A DNA stretch of 64,000 nt. Origin: a virus. Both the position numbers and the translations under genes were made by a program. Positions 1-9,461 of the stretch are shown here, in pieces. Numbering within the stretch: the stretch's first letter is position 1; each line of letters opens with the position of its first letter. The stretch lies in IMG/VR virus record IMGVR_UViG_3300018910_000036, positions 1 to 64,000 of that record. One strand, 5' to 3'. The notes below the pieces were generated by a model, which saw only the letters and a list, made by a program, of their open reading frames with translations, was not told the origin of the DNA and ran no database searches.

Positions 1-303
1 TCACATTTGCTTAACAAAGTCTCTGAGTACCTGAAGTAAGACCTTAGCATCCTCTTTGTTCAATGTCATCAGTTCCTCAGTCGAAATTCCATCATTGATT
101 TCCATTCTTAAACTAGGATCAGTCAATATGGCTGATGAAATCTCTACAGCGTTTTCTTCAGTATTTTCTGAATCATTCTGAGGAGGGGTATCAGGGAGAG
201 AAGACGAAACGAGACTAAGTTTAATTGATTTCTCTTCTCCGGTGTTAATATGCACTTCTGAAAAGTTTGATGGATAGGGGGAGTATGTAATAGTCGTTTT
301 CAT
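1..303 (-). CDS. hypothetical protein downstream of lysis genes, 100 aa
   Basis: I do not recognise the family. It is a soluble, acidic, Ser/Pro/Glu-rich protein with no signal peptide or membrane segment. A low-complexity middle (SSSLPDTPPQNDSENTEEN) separates a beta-type N-terminus from a helical C-terminus. The TGA stop is the first three bases of the window, so the gene is complete. It ends the lysis block, 18 bases downstream of the holin-like gene, and is probably the last gene of the late transcript in this window. Confidence 0.6.
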   Translation of the reverse strand: MKTTITYSPYPSNFSEVHINTGEEKSIKLSLVSSSLPDTPPQNDSENTEENAVEISSAILTDPSLRMEINDGISTEELMTLNKEDAKVLLQVLRDFVKQM

Positions 304-321
304 TAAATCAACCCTTTACTA

Positions 322-603
322 TTATTGTCTTGGCTCTTCATAATCCATTGCTTGGTCGCTATCAGAGATGCCTTTAGTTGTTGGATCTTTAATGATTCCT
401 AAGAAAGACAGGTAAATTAAGACAGTATCTACAATGCCAAGAGAGATTTTAAGCGAGTTGTCCAATTGAGATAAATCGATGTCCATTATACCCAAGCCAA
501 CTAACCCCGCAATAATTCCCTGTATCATAACTGCAGTTTGTGAAGCTAATGCAGTAAGAAAAAGCTTATTATTGAAACGAACCTTCCAGTTGATTTTAGT
601 CAT
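322..603 (-). CDS. holin, phi-LC3/XhlB-like, 93 aa
   Basis: Small membrane protein with a charged N-terminus (INWKVRFNN) and two hydrophobic segments at about residues 14-40 and 51-75, the layout of the phi-LC3/XhlB holin family. Holins make inner-membrane lesions that let endolysin reach the wall. The ATG follows AAAGGAG at good spacing. It lies with an XhlA-like gene and an amidase, the usual Bacillus lysis trio. It is not obviously the BhlB of SPbeta, so the lysis module seems to be a different allele. The family call rests on topology and context. Confidence 0.8.
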   Translation of the reverse strand: MTKINWKVRFNNKLFLTALASQTAVMIQGIIAGLVGLGIMDIDLSQLDNSLKISLGIVDTVLIYLSFLGIIKDPTTKGISDSDQAMDYEEPRQ

Positions 604-621
604 AATATCAATCTCCTTTTT

Positions 622-1008
622 TTATTTAAGTCCAAAATGTATAAGCAGCCATGCACCGACTAGCGTTGCGATTACGGTAGGTAAAACCTTGTACATGAGG
701 TCTTTACCGAATTGACCTGGATCAATTTTTCTATTGGAATCTGATTGTTCCAGAATGCCCACTCGATTGTCGAGTTTTTCATATGATTTGCTTAGATTTT
801 TTAAGCTGTTATTCATCTCAGTTAATGTGACAAATTGTTCGCGTGATTGTTTTTGGGCATCTTTGTTTATTTCAATTTGTTGTTCCATAAGAGTTGTTAG
901 TCGACTCATGTCTTCAGTTTTTGCTTCTAAATTTGTAATTTTTTCTTGATGATTTTTCATTTTTTCTTCTAAGACACTTAACCGTGTATTTACATCTACT
1001 TCAGCCAC
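622..1008 (-). CDS. XhlA/haemolysin-like lysis accessory protein, 128 aa
   Basis: A long heptad-rich coiled coil (about residues 5-90) is followed by one C-terminal transmembrane helix (about 105-126). This matches XhlA-type proteins that sit at the membrane and act with the holin in lysis. GTG start, with AAAGGA about 11 bases upstream. It is longer than PBSX XhlA (about 89 aa); the extra length is coiled coil. SPbeta has the unrelated-looking 70 aa BhlA here. Confidence 0.7.
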   Translation of the reverse strand: MAEVDVNTRLSVLEEKMKNHQEKITNLEAKTEDMSRLTTLMEQQIEINKDAQKQSREQFVTLTEMNNSLKNLSKSYEKLDNRVGILEQSDSNRKIDPGQFGKDLMYKVLPTVIATLVGAWLLIHFGLK

Positions 1009-1037
1009 AAATTCAACCGTCCTTTATCAATAATAAA

Positions 1038-1070
1038 GGAGGTGTACGTTATCCCACGTTGTTCACCTCC
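1038..1070 (-). terminator. terminator-like hairpin between endolysin and XhlA-like gene
   Basis: Perfect 7-base arms GGAGGTG/CACCTCC with a weak inner ACGT pairing, followed on the minus strand by TTTATTATT. The arms could also mask or mimic a ribosome site. Confidence 0.4.
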
Positions 1071-1082
1071 AATAGAAATAGA

Positions 1083-1118
1083 GGATATCCATTGATCAAT
1101 TAAGATCAACAGACATCC
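1083..1118 (-). terminator. inverted repeat after the endolysin stop
   Basis: Arms GGATGTC and GATATCC (one G-U pair), then a TG/TG mismatch, then TTGATC/GATCAA around a short loop. No strong U-run follows, so it may be an RNA end stabiliser instead of a terminator. Confidence 0.35.
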
Positions 1119-1139
1119 TTAACGATATTTAAAGATCAA

Positions 1140-2219
1140 TTAGACTCTTGTGCCAAACTGACCTGAAACATAACCGCGTCTGCCATTGTAAATAACTTCC
1201 CAATAGCCTTTAGGGTTATTTTTCCCTTTCACTGATCCAGAAATGTCAATTTTGCTGCCAAGTTTAACTGTTCCAATATTTTTTGAATTGTTACGATCAG
1301 GTTTGTCCATAACAATTGCAGCATTTGATACTCCAACAATTTTAATTTTTCCCACAGATTTAATTGAAGAAGAACCAGAGCTTGATTTTGCGGTAGAAGG
1401 GGAGGAGGCAGTCTTCACACTTCCTGAAACTTCAACATATTTATCAGATGCAGTGATGTAATATGTTGCTCCTTTAGAGTTTTTAACTTTGTATTGATAC
1501 GCACTTCCAACCTTAACTTTTTCAACAACAGTAGGGAAACCATAGCCTTTATTCACTGTACCAACAACATCCTTGTCTTCCCAAGAAGGTTTAGAATAAA
1601 AGCGAAGTCCGTTAACTTTTGATTTAAGGGAGCCACTTGTAGCAGTAGAGGAGGAAGAACCTTTACTAGAGGAAGCTGTAGAATTTGAAACAGTTTTGTT
1701 TCCGAGCAGTCCATCAACTTTTTTGCGAAATGCTGCCAGCTTGCTTGAGTCACTTACCCAAGGGGCAGGACAGTTTTTGTTTGTTACATCGTAATGACGG
1801 ACGATTTTATCTGTAGACAATTTGAATCTTTTACAAAGATCAGCAACCAATTCAGCAGCATTCTGCACAGTTTCATCATGAATGGTGCCGTTTTTCTCCA
1901 CGCACATTTCAACGGAAATCGATGTTTGGTTTGCATTCGGTTTTAGGAAGCTCACAAAGCAGCGGTTTTGATCGTGTGCATGATAGGCCATTTCATTTTC
2001 AGGAATAATATACTGCGCTTCATTTCTATCTACAAAGTAATGAGCAGAAGCATAACGTTTATCAGCAATACACGTACCATTGAAATAATTTCGCTCATTT
2101 AACGCAGTAGCTCCTGGAGTTGCAGTCCAGTGCATTACAATTCCTTTAACACCAGAAAGTTTTAGACCTGGACGAGTGTATTGATTGACTTTCACAAAAT
2201 TTTTTACGACTTTAACCAA
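1140..2219 (-). CDS. endolysin: N-acetylmuramoyl-L-alanine amidase, 359 aa
   Basis: Cuts the bond between MurNAc and L-Ala at host lysis. The Amidase_2 fold (about residues 20-165) shows the zinc ligands H30 (VMHWTA), H142 (RHYDVT) and C150 (NCPAPW). After a Ser/Thr-rich linker (about 180-200) come two SH3-like wall-binding segments (about 200-265 and 290-358), the last with a YNGRRGYVSGQF ending. TTG start behind AGGAGTGA. It takes the place of SPbeta BlyA, but the N-terminal sequence does not look like BlyA, so I leave the symbol blank. It needs the holin for export, as no signal peptide is present. Confidence 0.93.
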   Translation of the reverse strand: MVKVVKNFVKVNQYTRPGLKLSGVKGIVMHWTATPGATALNERNYFNGTCIADKRYASAHYFVDRNEAQYIIPENEMAYHAHDQNRCFVSFLKPNANQTSISVEMCVEKNGTIHDETVQNAAELVADLCKRFKLSTDKIVRHYDVTNKNCPAPWVSDSSKLAAFRKKVDGLLGNKTVSNSTASSSKGSSSSTATSGSLKSKVNGLRFYSKPSWEDKDVVGTVNKGYGFPTVVEKVKVGSAYQYKVKNSKGATYYITASDKYVEVSGSVKTASSPSTAKSSSGSSSIKSVGKIKIVGVSNAAIVMDKPDRNNSKNIGTVKLGSKIDISGSVKGKNNPKGYWEVIYNGRRGYVSGQFGTRV

Positions 2220-2250
2220 ATTAAATCACTCCTGTTTGTTTTTGAGCATT

Positions 2251-2282
2251 AAAAAAGAGACTGGCTGTTTACCAATCTCTCT
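2251..2282 (-). terminator. intrinsic terminator before the endolysin gene
   Basis: On the minus strand, GAGATTGG and CCAGTCTC (one G-U pair) around a short loop, followed by TTTTTT. It separates the tail-spike unit from the lysis genes. Confidence 0.75.
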
Positions 2283-2369
2283 CGTTCTCACATATGCTCT
2301 TGTTTTCTCTGTTTTGCTAATGTCTAATTTGAATGAAATCTAAATTTTATTCAGAATTTAACCACCTCC

Positions 2370-2528
2370 TTAAGTGCTGCTTTTTAATTTTGCGACCTCA
2401 CCCTCTAATGTTTTTAATCTCTCAAATAATTCAGTTGCAGTAAGAATAACTTTCCCGTCTGTTACCGCAACGGTATAGATGTCTTCCCATTTGTCTTTCT
2501 TTTTGTTATAGAAGCTTAATGTATTCAT
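2370..2528 (-). CDS. small coiled-coil tail-region protein, 52 aa
   Basis: Short gene with ATG 6-8 bases after GGAGG. The protein begins MNTLSFYNKKKDKWEDIYTV and ends in a leucine-heptad helix (LFERLKTLEGEVAKLKSS). It lies between the tail spike and the terminator that precedes the endolysin. In related phages small XkdX-like or spike-associated proteins occupy this place, but no family motif is clear. Confidence 0.65.
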   Translation of the reverse strand: MNTLSFYNKKKDKWEDIYTVAVTDGKVILTATELFERLKTLEGEVAKLKSST

Positions 2529-2548
2529 TCGAACCTCCAATTAAGGTG

Positions 2549-5167
2549 TTATCGTATAAAGCATATAGCAACTCCGTAACCATCTTTTTTTGAATATGGC
2601 TTGGTAATTTTCATTACTCTCCATCTGTTATTTGGATTATCAGTTTTGGTTGCAATTCCGTTATTAGCTTCGAAATAATCTCCGACGTTCAAAGTGTCAT
2701 CAATTCGAACAAAAACCTGTCCTACAAGTCCAACAACATTCCATTCATCTCTTTCAGTTCTTGACGCATAATCTGTTGATGGATCGTATTCTTCATTCTC
2801 AACTGGGACACGATATGTTTTTCCATGCTCGTTGATCAACTCTTTATAAACCAAGCCACCAAATTCATTTTTTTTGTAGCGACCTTGCCAGTGAAATGTA
2901 GATTCACCTAAAACAAAGCCTGCTGTCTCAGAAATTACACCTAATAAAAAGTCTCCCTTTTCAGCTTTTTTGATTTTGTCACCTTCTAATGTCACTAGAT
3001 AGCCAGTATCAATTTTTTGGCCATCTGCACTTTCGAAGTACTCGGCATAGTCACTAAAAACAGAAGAACCAGTTATTTTTCCACTGGCCTTTATGTTTCC
3101 TGAAAACGAGCTGATATCCCATTTGATATTTGCAGTAGAAGCTTTTGATCCGTCCCCATAACCACCTACAACATGATAGTTCATATCATTTATAACGTTG
3201 TTCGATGAAAGAACAGTTTTAGCATATCCGCCGTCTTTGTTTGTCGTATGTGAGTTATTAGATGTAATAACTGCAGCTCTACTGCCGTGAACCGATGAGC
3301 CACCGGATGAAGCAATAGCTGCAGTACGAATTCCTCTTGTTATTGTTCCTCCAGTGGAACCAATAACTGCGGATCTTGTGCCAGTTGCTCTTGAATTAGA
3401 AGAAGCGATAACGGTGGAGTCGTGTCCAGATGCTACGCACCCAGCGCTTGAACTTAAAAGTGAGGATGTGACGTTTTTTACCTCGCCACTTGAGGATGCA
3501 ATTCGCGTCCCGTTTTTTATTAAGTTTGGGACAAAAGAATAGTCTACACCTGCAATTGTTGCAGCTTTTTTATACTTCTCAACGGAAATCCCGAATAAGC
3601 TTGCTTGAGAGTTAGAGCAATATACTCCAACGCTGTCACTTTTTCCATTCCCAATTAGGCTTGCATTTGTAAGCTTAACGTTTTCGGTGCCACTCCCAAT
3701 ACGCACTCCCACTCTGGCTGACTCGAAACTGTTAACATTAGAAATATTTACGTTGTCTGATTTTTGATCTCCACCATAAACATAAATGTCAGCCTCTGCA
3801 GTTTTAAAGTTTGACACTGAAATGTTGTTCAGGTTTATATTTCTCGATTTATACTGAGTTGCAATAACAGGATTCCCTTTATAGTCATATAAAGGATCTC
3901 CGATTGCAGTAAAGTTATTTACATTCACATTTCTGAATGCGGAAATAACCAGCGCTCTGGGGGCAAGATCTTTATACAGACTCCCAAATTTAGGCCGAAG
4001 AGAAGTGCAGTTAGTAGCACTTACGTTGAATGCACTCTTAGATATAGGATCTGAAGCAAGGTGGTGTCCAATATGTCTAAAGTCAAAAGATCGAATATCA
4101 TTTTCTGATGAACAATTTACTAAATGCACATTTTGAGCGGCAGGGGCGAGACTGTGAGCTTTAACTTCAAAACCTCTACAGTTATTTTTACTGTGACAAT
4201 TGTTGAACCAAATGTGTCTAGAGCCGTCATCAGCTTCATATCCATTGGTATTACTTACTCCAGTGTTGTGAGCAGATCCATTACCGTTATAAGAGTAGCA
4301 GTTTGAATGGAATACGAAGTCAGAGAAGTGGGTTGTAAAACCATCATCCCCAAAGTTCCAAGCTGTACAACTGTCAATCCAAACATACTTAGAACCCTTT
4401 GGTTGATAATAATTAGCCCCATCAGAAGATGAATTGTACTTAGGGGAAGTAACATCAAATCCATGCAACCCAGCGTCTTTCGCATGAACATTTTTAATCC
4501 AAACAAACTGGCTATTTGTTATATTTAAACAGCTTGCATTTGGCCCCGATCCGATTTTGTTGTTCTTCTTATCTAAATTCCAGTCAGCGAGGAGATTTTC
4601 GATTTGAATATAGGAGTTGCCATTTGTGTAATCTTTATTAGTGATGACATGGGTGGTGGGGGAGGTATCTGGATGAAGTTTAATTATGGATTTTGCGCCA
4701 GTTCCATATAGACGAGTGAAGGAAGGGATCTTAATACCTTTAACCATGTAAGTCCCTTCAGGAACAAATACATTAGAGAATCCACTACCAAGAGCTTTTT
4801 CAAATGCAGCAGTATCATCAGTTAAACCGTCACCCTTTGCACCATAATCTTTAACGTTCACGCTGCGTTGAGTAAACTGATTAATTATTTTATCTACTAA
4901 TGTGTCACCAATTGTCTTGAATTTGGAGACGTCGCCAATAATTTTCTCAATGTTGCTTATATTATTTGAGACATTTTCTATTTCTTTTTCAAAGTGCTTT
5001 TGAACATCGGTAATATCCTGTTTAACATCACCAATTTGATTAATTACTTCTTTGAATTTTAGGGTAATCATAGGGGCTGTCCATCTTTCCCCGTCTGAGC
5101 TTATTGCTTCTAGCTCAATAGATATCCACTTTTCTAAAAGCGGATCATAATATTTTAAAAAATTCAT
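2549..5167 (-). CDS. tail spike: pectate-lyase-type beta-helix with Peptidase_G2 C-terminus, 872 aa
   Basis: Receptor-binding or depolymerase tail protein. An N-terminal attachment part and coiled coil (residues 1-95) lead into a right-handed beta-helix of the pectate lyase superfamily, opening with VKDYGAKGDGLTDD near residue 100 and running to about 540. Next are about five repeats of a VIASS/AAVITS type (about 570-650) like the beta-roll of trimeric adhesins. From about 700 there is a Peptidase_G2-like domain (DYAEYFE... to the end), a family of self-cleaving intramolecular chaperones. Two adjacent ATGs follow AAGGAGG; the second has better spacing. Nearest SPbeta position is yomE, but the spike sequence is strain-specific. 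Confidence 0.88.
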   Translation of the reverse strand: MNFLKYYDPLLEKWISIELEAISSDGERWTAPMITLKFKEVINQIGDVKQDITDVQKHFEKEIENVSNNISNIEKIIGDVSKFKTIGDTLVDKIINQFTQRSVNVKDYGAKGDGLTDDTAAFEKALGSGFSNVFVPEGTYMVKGIKIPSFTRLYGTGAKSIIKLHPDTSPTTHVITNKDYTNGNSYIQIENLLADWNLDKKNNKIGSGPNASCLNITNSQFVWIKNVHAKDAGLHGFDVTSPKYNSSSDGANYYQPKGSKYVWIDSCTAWNFGDDGFTTHFSDFVFHSNCYSYNGNGSAHNTGVSNTNGYEADDGSRHIWFNNCHSKNNCRGFEVKAHSLAPAAQNVHLVNCSSENDIRSFDFRHIGHHLASDPISKSAFNVSATNCTSLRPKFGSLYKDLAPRALVISAFRNVNVNNFTAIGDPLYDYKGNPVIATQYKSRNINLNNISVSNFKTAEADIYVYGGDQKSDNVNISNVNSFESARVGVRIGSGTENVKLTNASLIGNGKSDSVGVYCSNSQASLFGISVEKYKKAATIAGVDYSFVPNLIKNGTRIASSSGEVKNVTSSLLSSSAGCVASGHDSTVIASSNSRATGTRSAVIGSTGGTITRGIRTAAIASSGGSSVHGSRAAVITSNNSHTTNKDGGYAKTVLSSNNVINDMNYHVVGGYGDGSKASTANIKWDISSFSGNIKASGKITGSSVFSDYAEYFESADGQKIDTGYLVTLEGDKIKKAEKGDFLLGVISETAGFVLGESTFHWQGRYKKNEFGGLVYKELINEHGKTYRVPVENEEYDPSTDYASRTERDEWNVVGLVGQVFVRIDDTLNVGDYFEANNGIATKTDNPNNRWRVMKITKPYSKKDGYGVAICFIR

Positions 5168-5185
5168 CATATACCTCCTTGACTA

Positions 5186-5983
5186 CTATTCGATCTTGAG
5201 CCAAATCTGATTAGTGAGGGGAGCGGTCTCGGATTTCTTGATCCTTGCTGCAAATGGCGAAACAGGTGCTTGAAGCCATAGGTGATTAACGTTATTTGGC
5301 GGAACTTCACTTACAATAACGTTGAACCCATCATAGGCATCTGAAACTCCGATATCGATCCAGTCATAACCGTCCCATCTCCACTCAATATGAGTATCTT
5401 CTGTGACTACTGTCCATCCAATTTGAGGGTTTGGGTACGTGGACATGATATCTGTGTATGTATAGACTTTGGGAAGGTATTTTTTCCTTGTTTCAGCGAC
5501 TACGTCCTCATAATCTGAAGTCGCATATCTTGTCCATTTCGTGATTTTTTTAGATTCTTCAGTTGCCTTTTCAGATTCTTCCGTAGCTTTTCGAGTTCTT
5601 TCTGTCAATGAATCCAGCGTTTCTACAACTTCATTTCCGTTTCGTTTAGTCCATATACGAGATCCAGGAAAGTAGTAAGCTCCTTCGCCACTGTACTTAA
5701 ATTGGAGTGATTTACCTTCATTTGATGCATTAAAAAAGACAACTCCGTTAAGGTAATCAACCTTAAAGAAGTCGTCTTGTAAATCACCGTCTTCCACTTC
5801 TTTCCATACTTTTCCGTCCCCCGAGACTTCGACTCTCATCTCTCTATTAGGTACTTCAGTTAACTGGGCTTTTCCGTTATAGATGACTTGAGTTTCATTG
5901 TAGAGTTGATAAGGATCATCAACCGATCCTTTTCTTTTTTTCGACAAGATGGGATCGTTATATATTTTTGGAGTGTCTTCCAA
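5186..5983 (-). CDS. yomF: baseplate/tail protein, YomF position, 265 aa
   Basis: Structural protein between the tail-associated protein and the spike. It has a beta-rich N-terminal half, a helical stretch of repeated TEESEKATEESKK type (about residues 135-160), and a C-terminal part with TDIMSTYPNPQIGWTVV and SDAYDGFNVI, common in tail or fibre connectors. I start it at TTG eight bases after GGAGG; the upstream in-frame GTG lies inside that ribosome site. The symbol is by position and size only. Confidence 0.65.
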   Translation of the reverse strand: MEDTPKIYNDPILSKKRKGSVDDPYQLYNETQVIYNGKAQLTEVPNREMRVEVSGDGKVWKEVEDGDLQDDFFKVDYLNGVVFFNASNEGKSLQFKYSGEGAYYFPGSRIWTKRNGNEVVETLDSLTERTRKATEESEKATEESKKITKWTRYATSDYEDVVAETRKKYLPKVYTYTDIMSTYPNPQIGWTVVTEDTHIEWRWDGYDWIDIGVSDAYDGFNVIVSEVPPNNVNHLWLQAPVSPFAARIKKSETAPLTNQIWLKIE

Positions 5984-5998
5984 GATATCCACCTCCGT

Positions 5999-8638
5999 TT
6001 AGTTTTGTTTGTAAGCTTCCCAGATATATTTTACATTTAACTTGTTGCCGCGAGCGTTTGTGTCTGAACCAGTAACAAAATAATTCAGGTTCAATGATCC
6101 ATATGATTTGTCCCCACCCTTAAGGTAAGTACCCGCATCACCGTTCTGGAACGAATAACCGCCTAAGTCGCTTTTTATAATTAAAGCTGCATCGTCTGGT
6201 GATGTGGGATAAATTTTAACAGCAGTCGGTATGAAATTAAGACTTATTGATCTGCTCTGTTTGCCGTCTCCAACATATTCCCCTATGGCATATTGCGGGG
6301 GAGAAGGGATATCAGATTTTAGTGCATACTCTGAAGAGTTACGGCCTCCAAGCTGAGTAGCACTCCCAGTAATTGATGCATTAATGGTTCCTGTTTCATC
6401 TCTGACGGGTATAGAGTAAGGGGAAGCGGCAACTTCTGCTGTGTACCCATTCAATGAATCGGCCGATCCTGCAGATTGCTCAATCCATTTTTCTCCGTTA
6501 AATAATTCTTGTTTATTGGTATCTGGATTAATCCAAATTGTATTGACCTCCGGATTAACAGGTCTTTCTTTAGACACAGATTGGATAAGTCCATTTACTC
6601 TTCCTTTGACTTCTGTGATAGCAGAAGGGAGGTAAGGATTCTCAGTAATATGTTTTGACTGGACAATATCAGAAAGAATAATTCCAGTTCTCTCAATATC
6701 TGCATCAACTCTACGGTAAGCTCTAACACCCAGAGTGTAGTATTTATTCGAGGCAAGTCCCGTGAATTTGTAGGAACGCTTGTCATACTTCACATTAACC
6801 ATTTCTTCATGGCTCATCTTAGAACCAAACACATATTCATCAGATGATTCACTGGAGTAGAGATAGACTTCAAATCCGTCTATATTGTATCTATCCTCAT
6901 CAGAATCTGGGTATTGCCATTTTAAAACAATATCTACTGAACCATTGTCATTCAGTTCATGAGTAATTGCCGTTCCATCTGATGCGACGGTAGGAGCTGC
7001 AACTGGGGTGGAAATTCGATCATTCCGAATTTTAAAATTCTCAGTGGTATTCATCCAGTCAATTTTTCTAATTGCATAGTCGTTGTTTATATGACTGACT
7101 GTATAAACGAGTTTGACCATCTTTTCTTTAACAGTTTCAACTCGTTTTGAATTTGACACAGTCAAATTAATCTTATTAGCCTCAAAGTCAAAGGTCATTT
7201 CAATTACTTTTGTTTTAACATCAATACCAAGGCGATCATGCTGTACTCGAACGATATCTCCGATAGATAGCCTGTCCCAATTTTGATGTTCACTTAAGAT
7301 TCCGAAGAAATTAACTATGCTCATTGTAATATTGATTGGAGGGCTGTTGCGCTTTTTCATTTCCTCAAGTCCGGCTTCATAAAGATCAGTTTCATCATAA
7401 AGATTGTCATTAGCCCATTCCTGCTCATTTATAAATTCCGCCAACTCTTCCTTGAGTTCATCATTAAGGTGGCTTTCGAGCGTCAATTTTCCCTTTAAAA
7501 GGGTTATTTTATCTTGAATGTCCTTAATCAGTTTTTCTTTTTCTTCAATTTCCTTCTTTTTCGATTCAATTTCAATTTCTTTAGCTTTTCGCTCTTTTAT
7601 AAGCTCGGCAGTTGGATCTTTCGCTTCTGTTGCTACTGCAATTTTATCTAAAATGATTTTGTATTCTAAATCAAGCTTTGCCTTTTCTGCGTTAAGTGTT
7701 GAAAGTTTCTTTTCTTCCTCGGTTTGTCGAGAGAGAAGGGAAGAGAATGTTTCAGTTTGAGAATCGATGAACTCATTAAAATCGAGAATAGCATGACATA
7801 ATTCATCGCTCATTTCGTAACTGTGAGTTATCACCTTGCGATCTTTATCTCGCTCAAATGGATAAAGAAAATATGTGAAATCTTCTATATAAGCTTGCCC
7901 AGTTGGATTAGCAGCGTTTATTGAGAGATCGTCTTTCCCAGTTACATAAAGCCTGGTACAGACTTCTTCAAGTTCCTCAGTGTCTTCTATCGAATCCAAA
8001 TACTGACCGTATTTTAATCTCATCCCTTTGTAATTTGATACTTCATCTTCAGTATAGAAATGCACCTTTTTTTCTATGGTGTCAAATACAGGGACAGCTT
8101 CGAATGTCTCGCATATTTTAAAGAGGAAATCTAACTTTGTAGAAGAGGTAATATCAAAACTGCGGAATTTTTCATTGAATAGAGGATTTATGTATCCGGC
8201 TTTCCAGTTTGTGTTTGCAAAACAGTCATTTGTAACCTTTTGCATATTGTAGGAAGTGACTTCATATCTTCTAACTTTTCGATAGCTCAATTGATGTCCA
8301 AGTGACATGCACGTAAACGTCACTAAATCATTGTCTGCACCAGTTTTTTGCTTTGTTTTAATAATGAACCATTCATCTTTGAAATTGTAGGCAGAAAGCT
8401 TAACGAGCCTTCGTAATTTCAGGCGCTTGAGATGCGGATTCTTAACCCATTGTTTGTCTATTTCAATTTTTAAAGGTACTGCGAAAGACAACTCATTGAT
8501 TTCGCCTAGTCTTAATGTCAAATTAACATTTGAGATATCGACAAGATTTGCGATTTTCTTTTTGTTAGCTTTAGCAAGAGAGAGTTTCGGCTTTCTTAAA
8601 TTAAATGATCGCGTTACTTGTTGAAACAGTAAAGGCAC
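5999..8638 (-). CDS. yomG: tail-associated baseplate protein with FN3 domain, YomG-like, 879 aa
   Basis: Large tail-tip protein. The first ~270 residues resemble the phage tail-hub/Tal fold, a coiled coil covers about 285-400, a fibronectin type III-like domain about 545-645 (PVAAPTVAS... WQYPDSDEDR... YYTLGVRAY), and a beta-rich C-terminus follows. It would link the distal tail to the spike and fibres. Start is doubtful: AGGAGG overlaps the first GTG, and the next well-spaced codon is CTG about nine bases later. Size (SPbeta YomG is about 875 aa) and order after the Dit-like gene support the symbol. Confidence 0.85.
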   Translation of the reverse strand: MPLLFQQVTRSFNLRKPKLSLAKANKKKIANLVDISNVNLTLRLGEINELSFAVPLKIEIDKQWVKNPHLKRLKLRRLVKLSAYNFKDEWFIIKTKQKTGADNDLVTFTCMSLGHQLSYRKVRRYEVTSYNMQKVTNDCFANTNWKAGYINPLFNEKFRSFDITSSTKLDFLFKICETFEAVPVFDTIEKKVHFYTEDEVSNYKGMRLKYGQYLDSIEDTEELEEVCTRLYVTGKDDLSINAANPTGQAYIEDFTYFLYPFERDKDRKVITHSYEMSDELCHAILDFNEFIDSQTETFSSLLSRQTEEEKKLSTLNAEKAKLDLEYKIILDKIAVATEAKDPTAELIKERKAKEIEIESKKKEIEEKEKLIKDIQDKITLLKGKLTLESHLNDELKEELAEFINEQEWANDNLYDETDLYEAGLEEMKKRNSPPINITMSIVNFFGILSEHQNWDRLSIGDIVRVQHDRLGIDVKTKVIEMTFDFEANKINLTVSNSKRVETVKEKMVKLVYTVSHINNDYAIRKIDWMNTTENFKIRNDRISTPVAAPTVASDGTAITHELNDNGSVDIVLKWQYPDSDEDRYNIDGFEVYLYSSESSDEYVFGSKMSHEEMVNVKYDKRSYKFTGLASNKYYTLGVRAYRRVDADIERTGIILSDIVQSKHITENPYLPSAITEVKGRVNGLIQSVSKERPVNPEVNTIWINPDTNKQELFNGEKWIEQSAGSADSLNGYTAEVAASPYSIPVRDETGTINASITGSATQLGGRNSSEYALKSDIPSPPQYAIGEYVGDGKQSRSISLNFIPTAVKIYPTSPDDAALIIKSDLGGYSFQNGDAGTYLKGGDKSYGSLNLNYFVTGSDTNARGNKLNVKYIWEAYKQN

Positions 8639-8641
8639 CTC

Positions 8642-9403
8642 CTAACGATATTTAAATCTATAACTGAAAAGAATTCTACATCTTCCTGTTACTCTAATAC
8701 GGTTTATCCCATAACCAAGTAGAAGGTACTCATCATTAAAGTTATCGTAACGTTCATCGCCGTATATTGATGATTCGACAATTTCTTTTTCTCCAGTAAC
8801 TGTTATCATTTCACCATCTTCAAGATCGGTGAATACAGAAGGGGAGGAGAAGTAGCTTAAATTTTCAATTTTAACATCTCCCTTACCGATCTTTTGAATT
8901 TTAAACGATGGAATAATGGTGCATTCACCTTTATTGTTAATCTCAACTGTAATGTCTTCCTTAGAAGCATCGTACCACGGAGTGGTTATAGTCCTACTGT
9001 AGGCATAAGGGGAATCACACCTCATAGTTAACCTTATATAGCCTTCCTTGCTCGCATTGTGAACTAAATCATTTGCATCTACAGGCATTGCGTAATAAAC
9101 AATATCAAGGTTGTCACTGAAAGAAAAAGGCTGGTATGTATCAACATCCAGCCATCGTTTAATGTTAGCGATTCTTTTTTGATTCCAGTGATCCTTTATA
9201 TAAAAATTAAGATTGAATTGCTTTGGATCACGTTTTTTCCCTTCATAGAAGGGTGTATCATTCCCCTTGATGGAGGTTTCGTTAATTGATGAAGTAGCTA
9301 GAAATGTTTCCTCGACTAACCCTCCATCAGTATTGACGTTTTCAACACCCATATCTGTGGATTTTTCGTTCCCGAAAATGAAGTACAGGCTTTCTCTTAT
9401 CAT
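8642..9403 (-). CDS. yomH: distal tail protein (Dit/YomH-like), 253 aa
   Basis: Distal tail component joining tail tube and baseplate. The opening (IRESLYFIFGNEKSTDMG) and the central FYEGKKRDPKQFNLNFYI with WLDVDTYQPF are typical of Siphovirus Dit proteins (YomH/phage_tail family); the C-terminal half is a beta galectin-like part. ATG chosen because GGTGAT sits about nine bases upstream; a longer in-frame TTG start lies within the ribosome-site region. It lies directly after the tape measure, as in SPbeta. Confidence 0.85.
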   Translation of the reverse strand: MIRESLYFIFGNEKSTDMGVENVNTDGGLVEETFLATSSINETSIKGNDTPFYEGKKRDPKQFNLNFYIKDHWNQKRIANIKRWLDVDTYQPFSFSDNLDIVYYAMPVDANDLVHNASKEGYIRLTMRCDSPYAYSRTITTPWYDASKEDITVEINNKGECTIIPSFKIQKIGKGDVKIENLSYFSSPSVFTDLEDGEMITVTGEKEIVESSIYGDERYDNFNDEYLLLGYGINRIRVTGRCRILFSYRFKYR

Positions 9404-9427
9404 TGATGATGTATCACCATCCTTTCT

Positions 9428-9461
9428 CAAAAAGAAAGAGCCGACAATTTGCCGACTCTTT
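9428..9461 (-). terminator. intrinsic terminator right after the tape measure gene
   Basis: Minus-strand GAGTCGGC and GTCGGCTC arms (G-U pairs included), five-base loop, then TTTCTTTTT. It overlaps the tape-measure stop codon region and precedes the Dit gene, with no promoter seen between. Confidence 0.75.
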
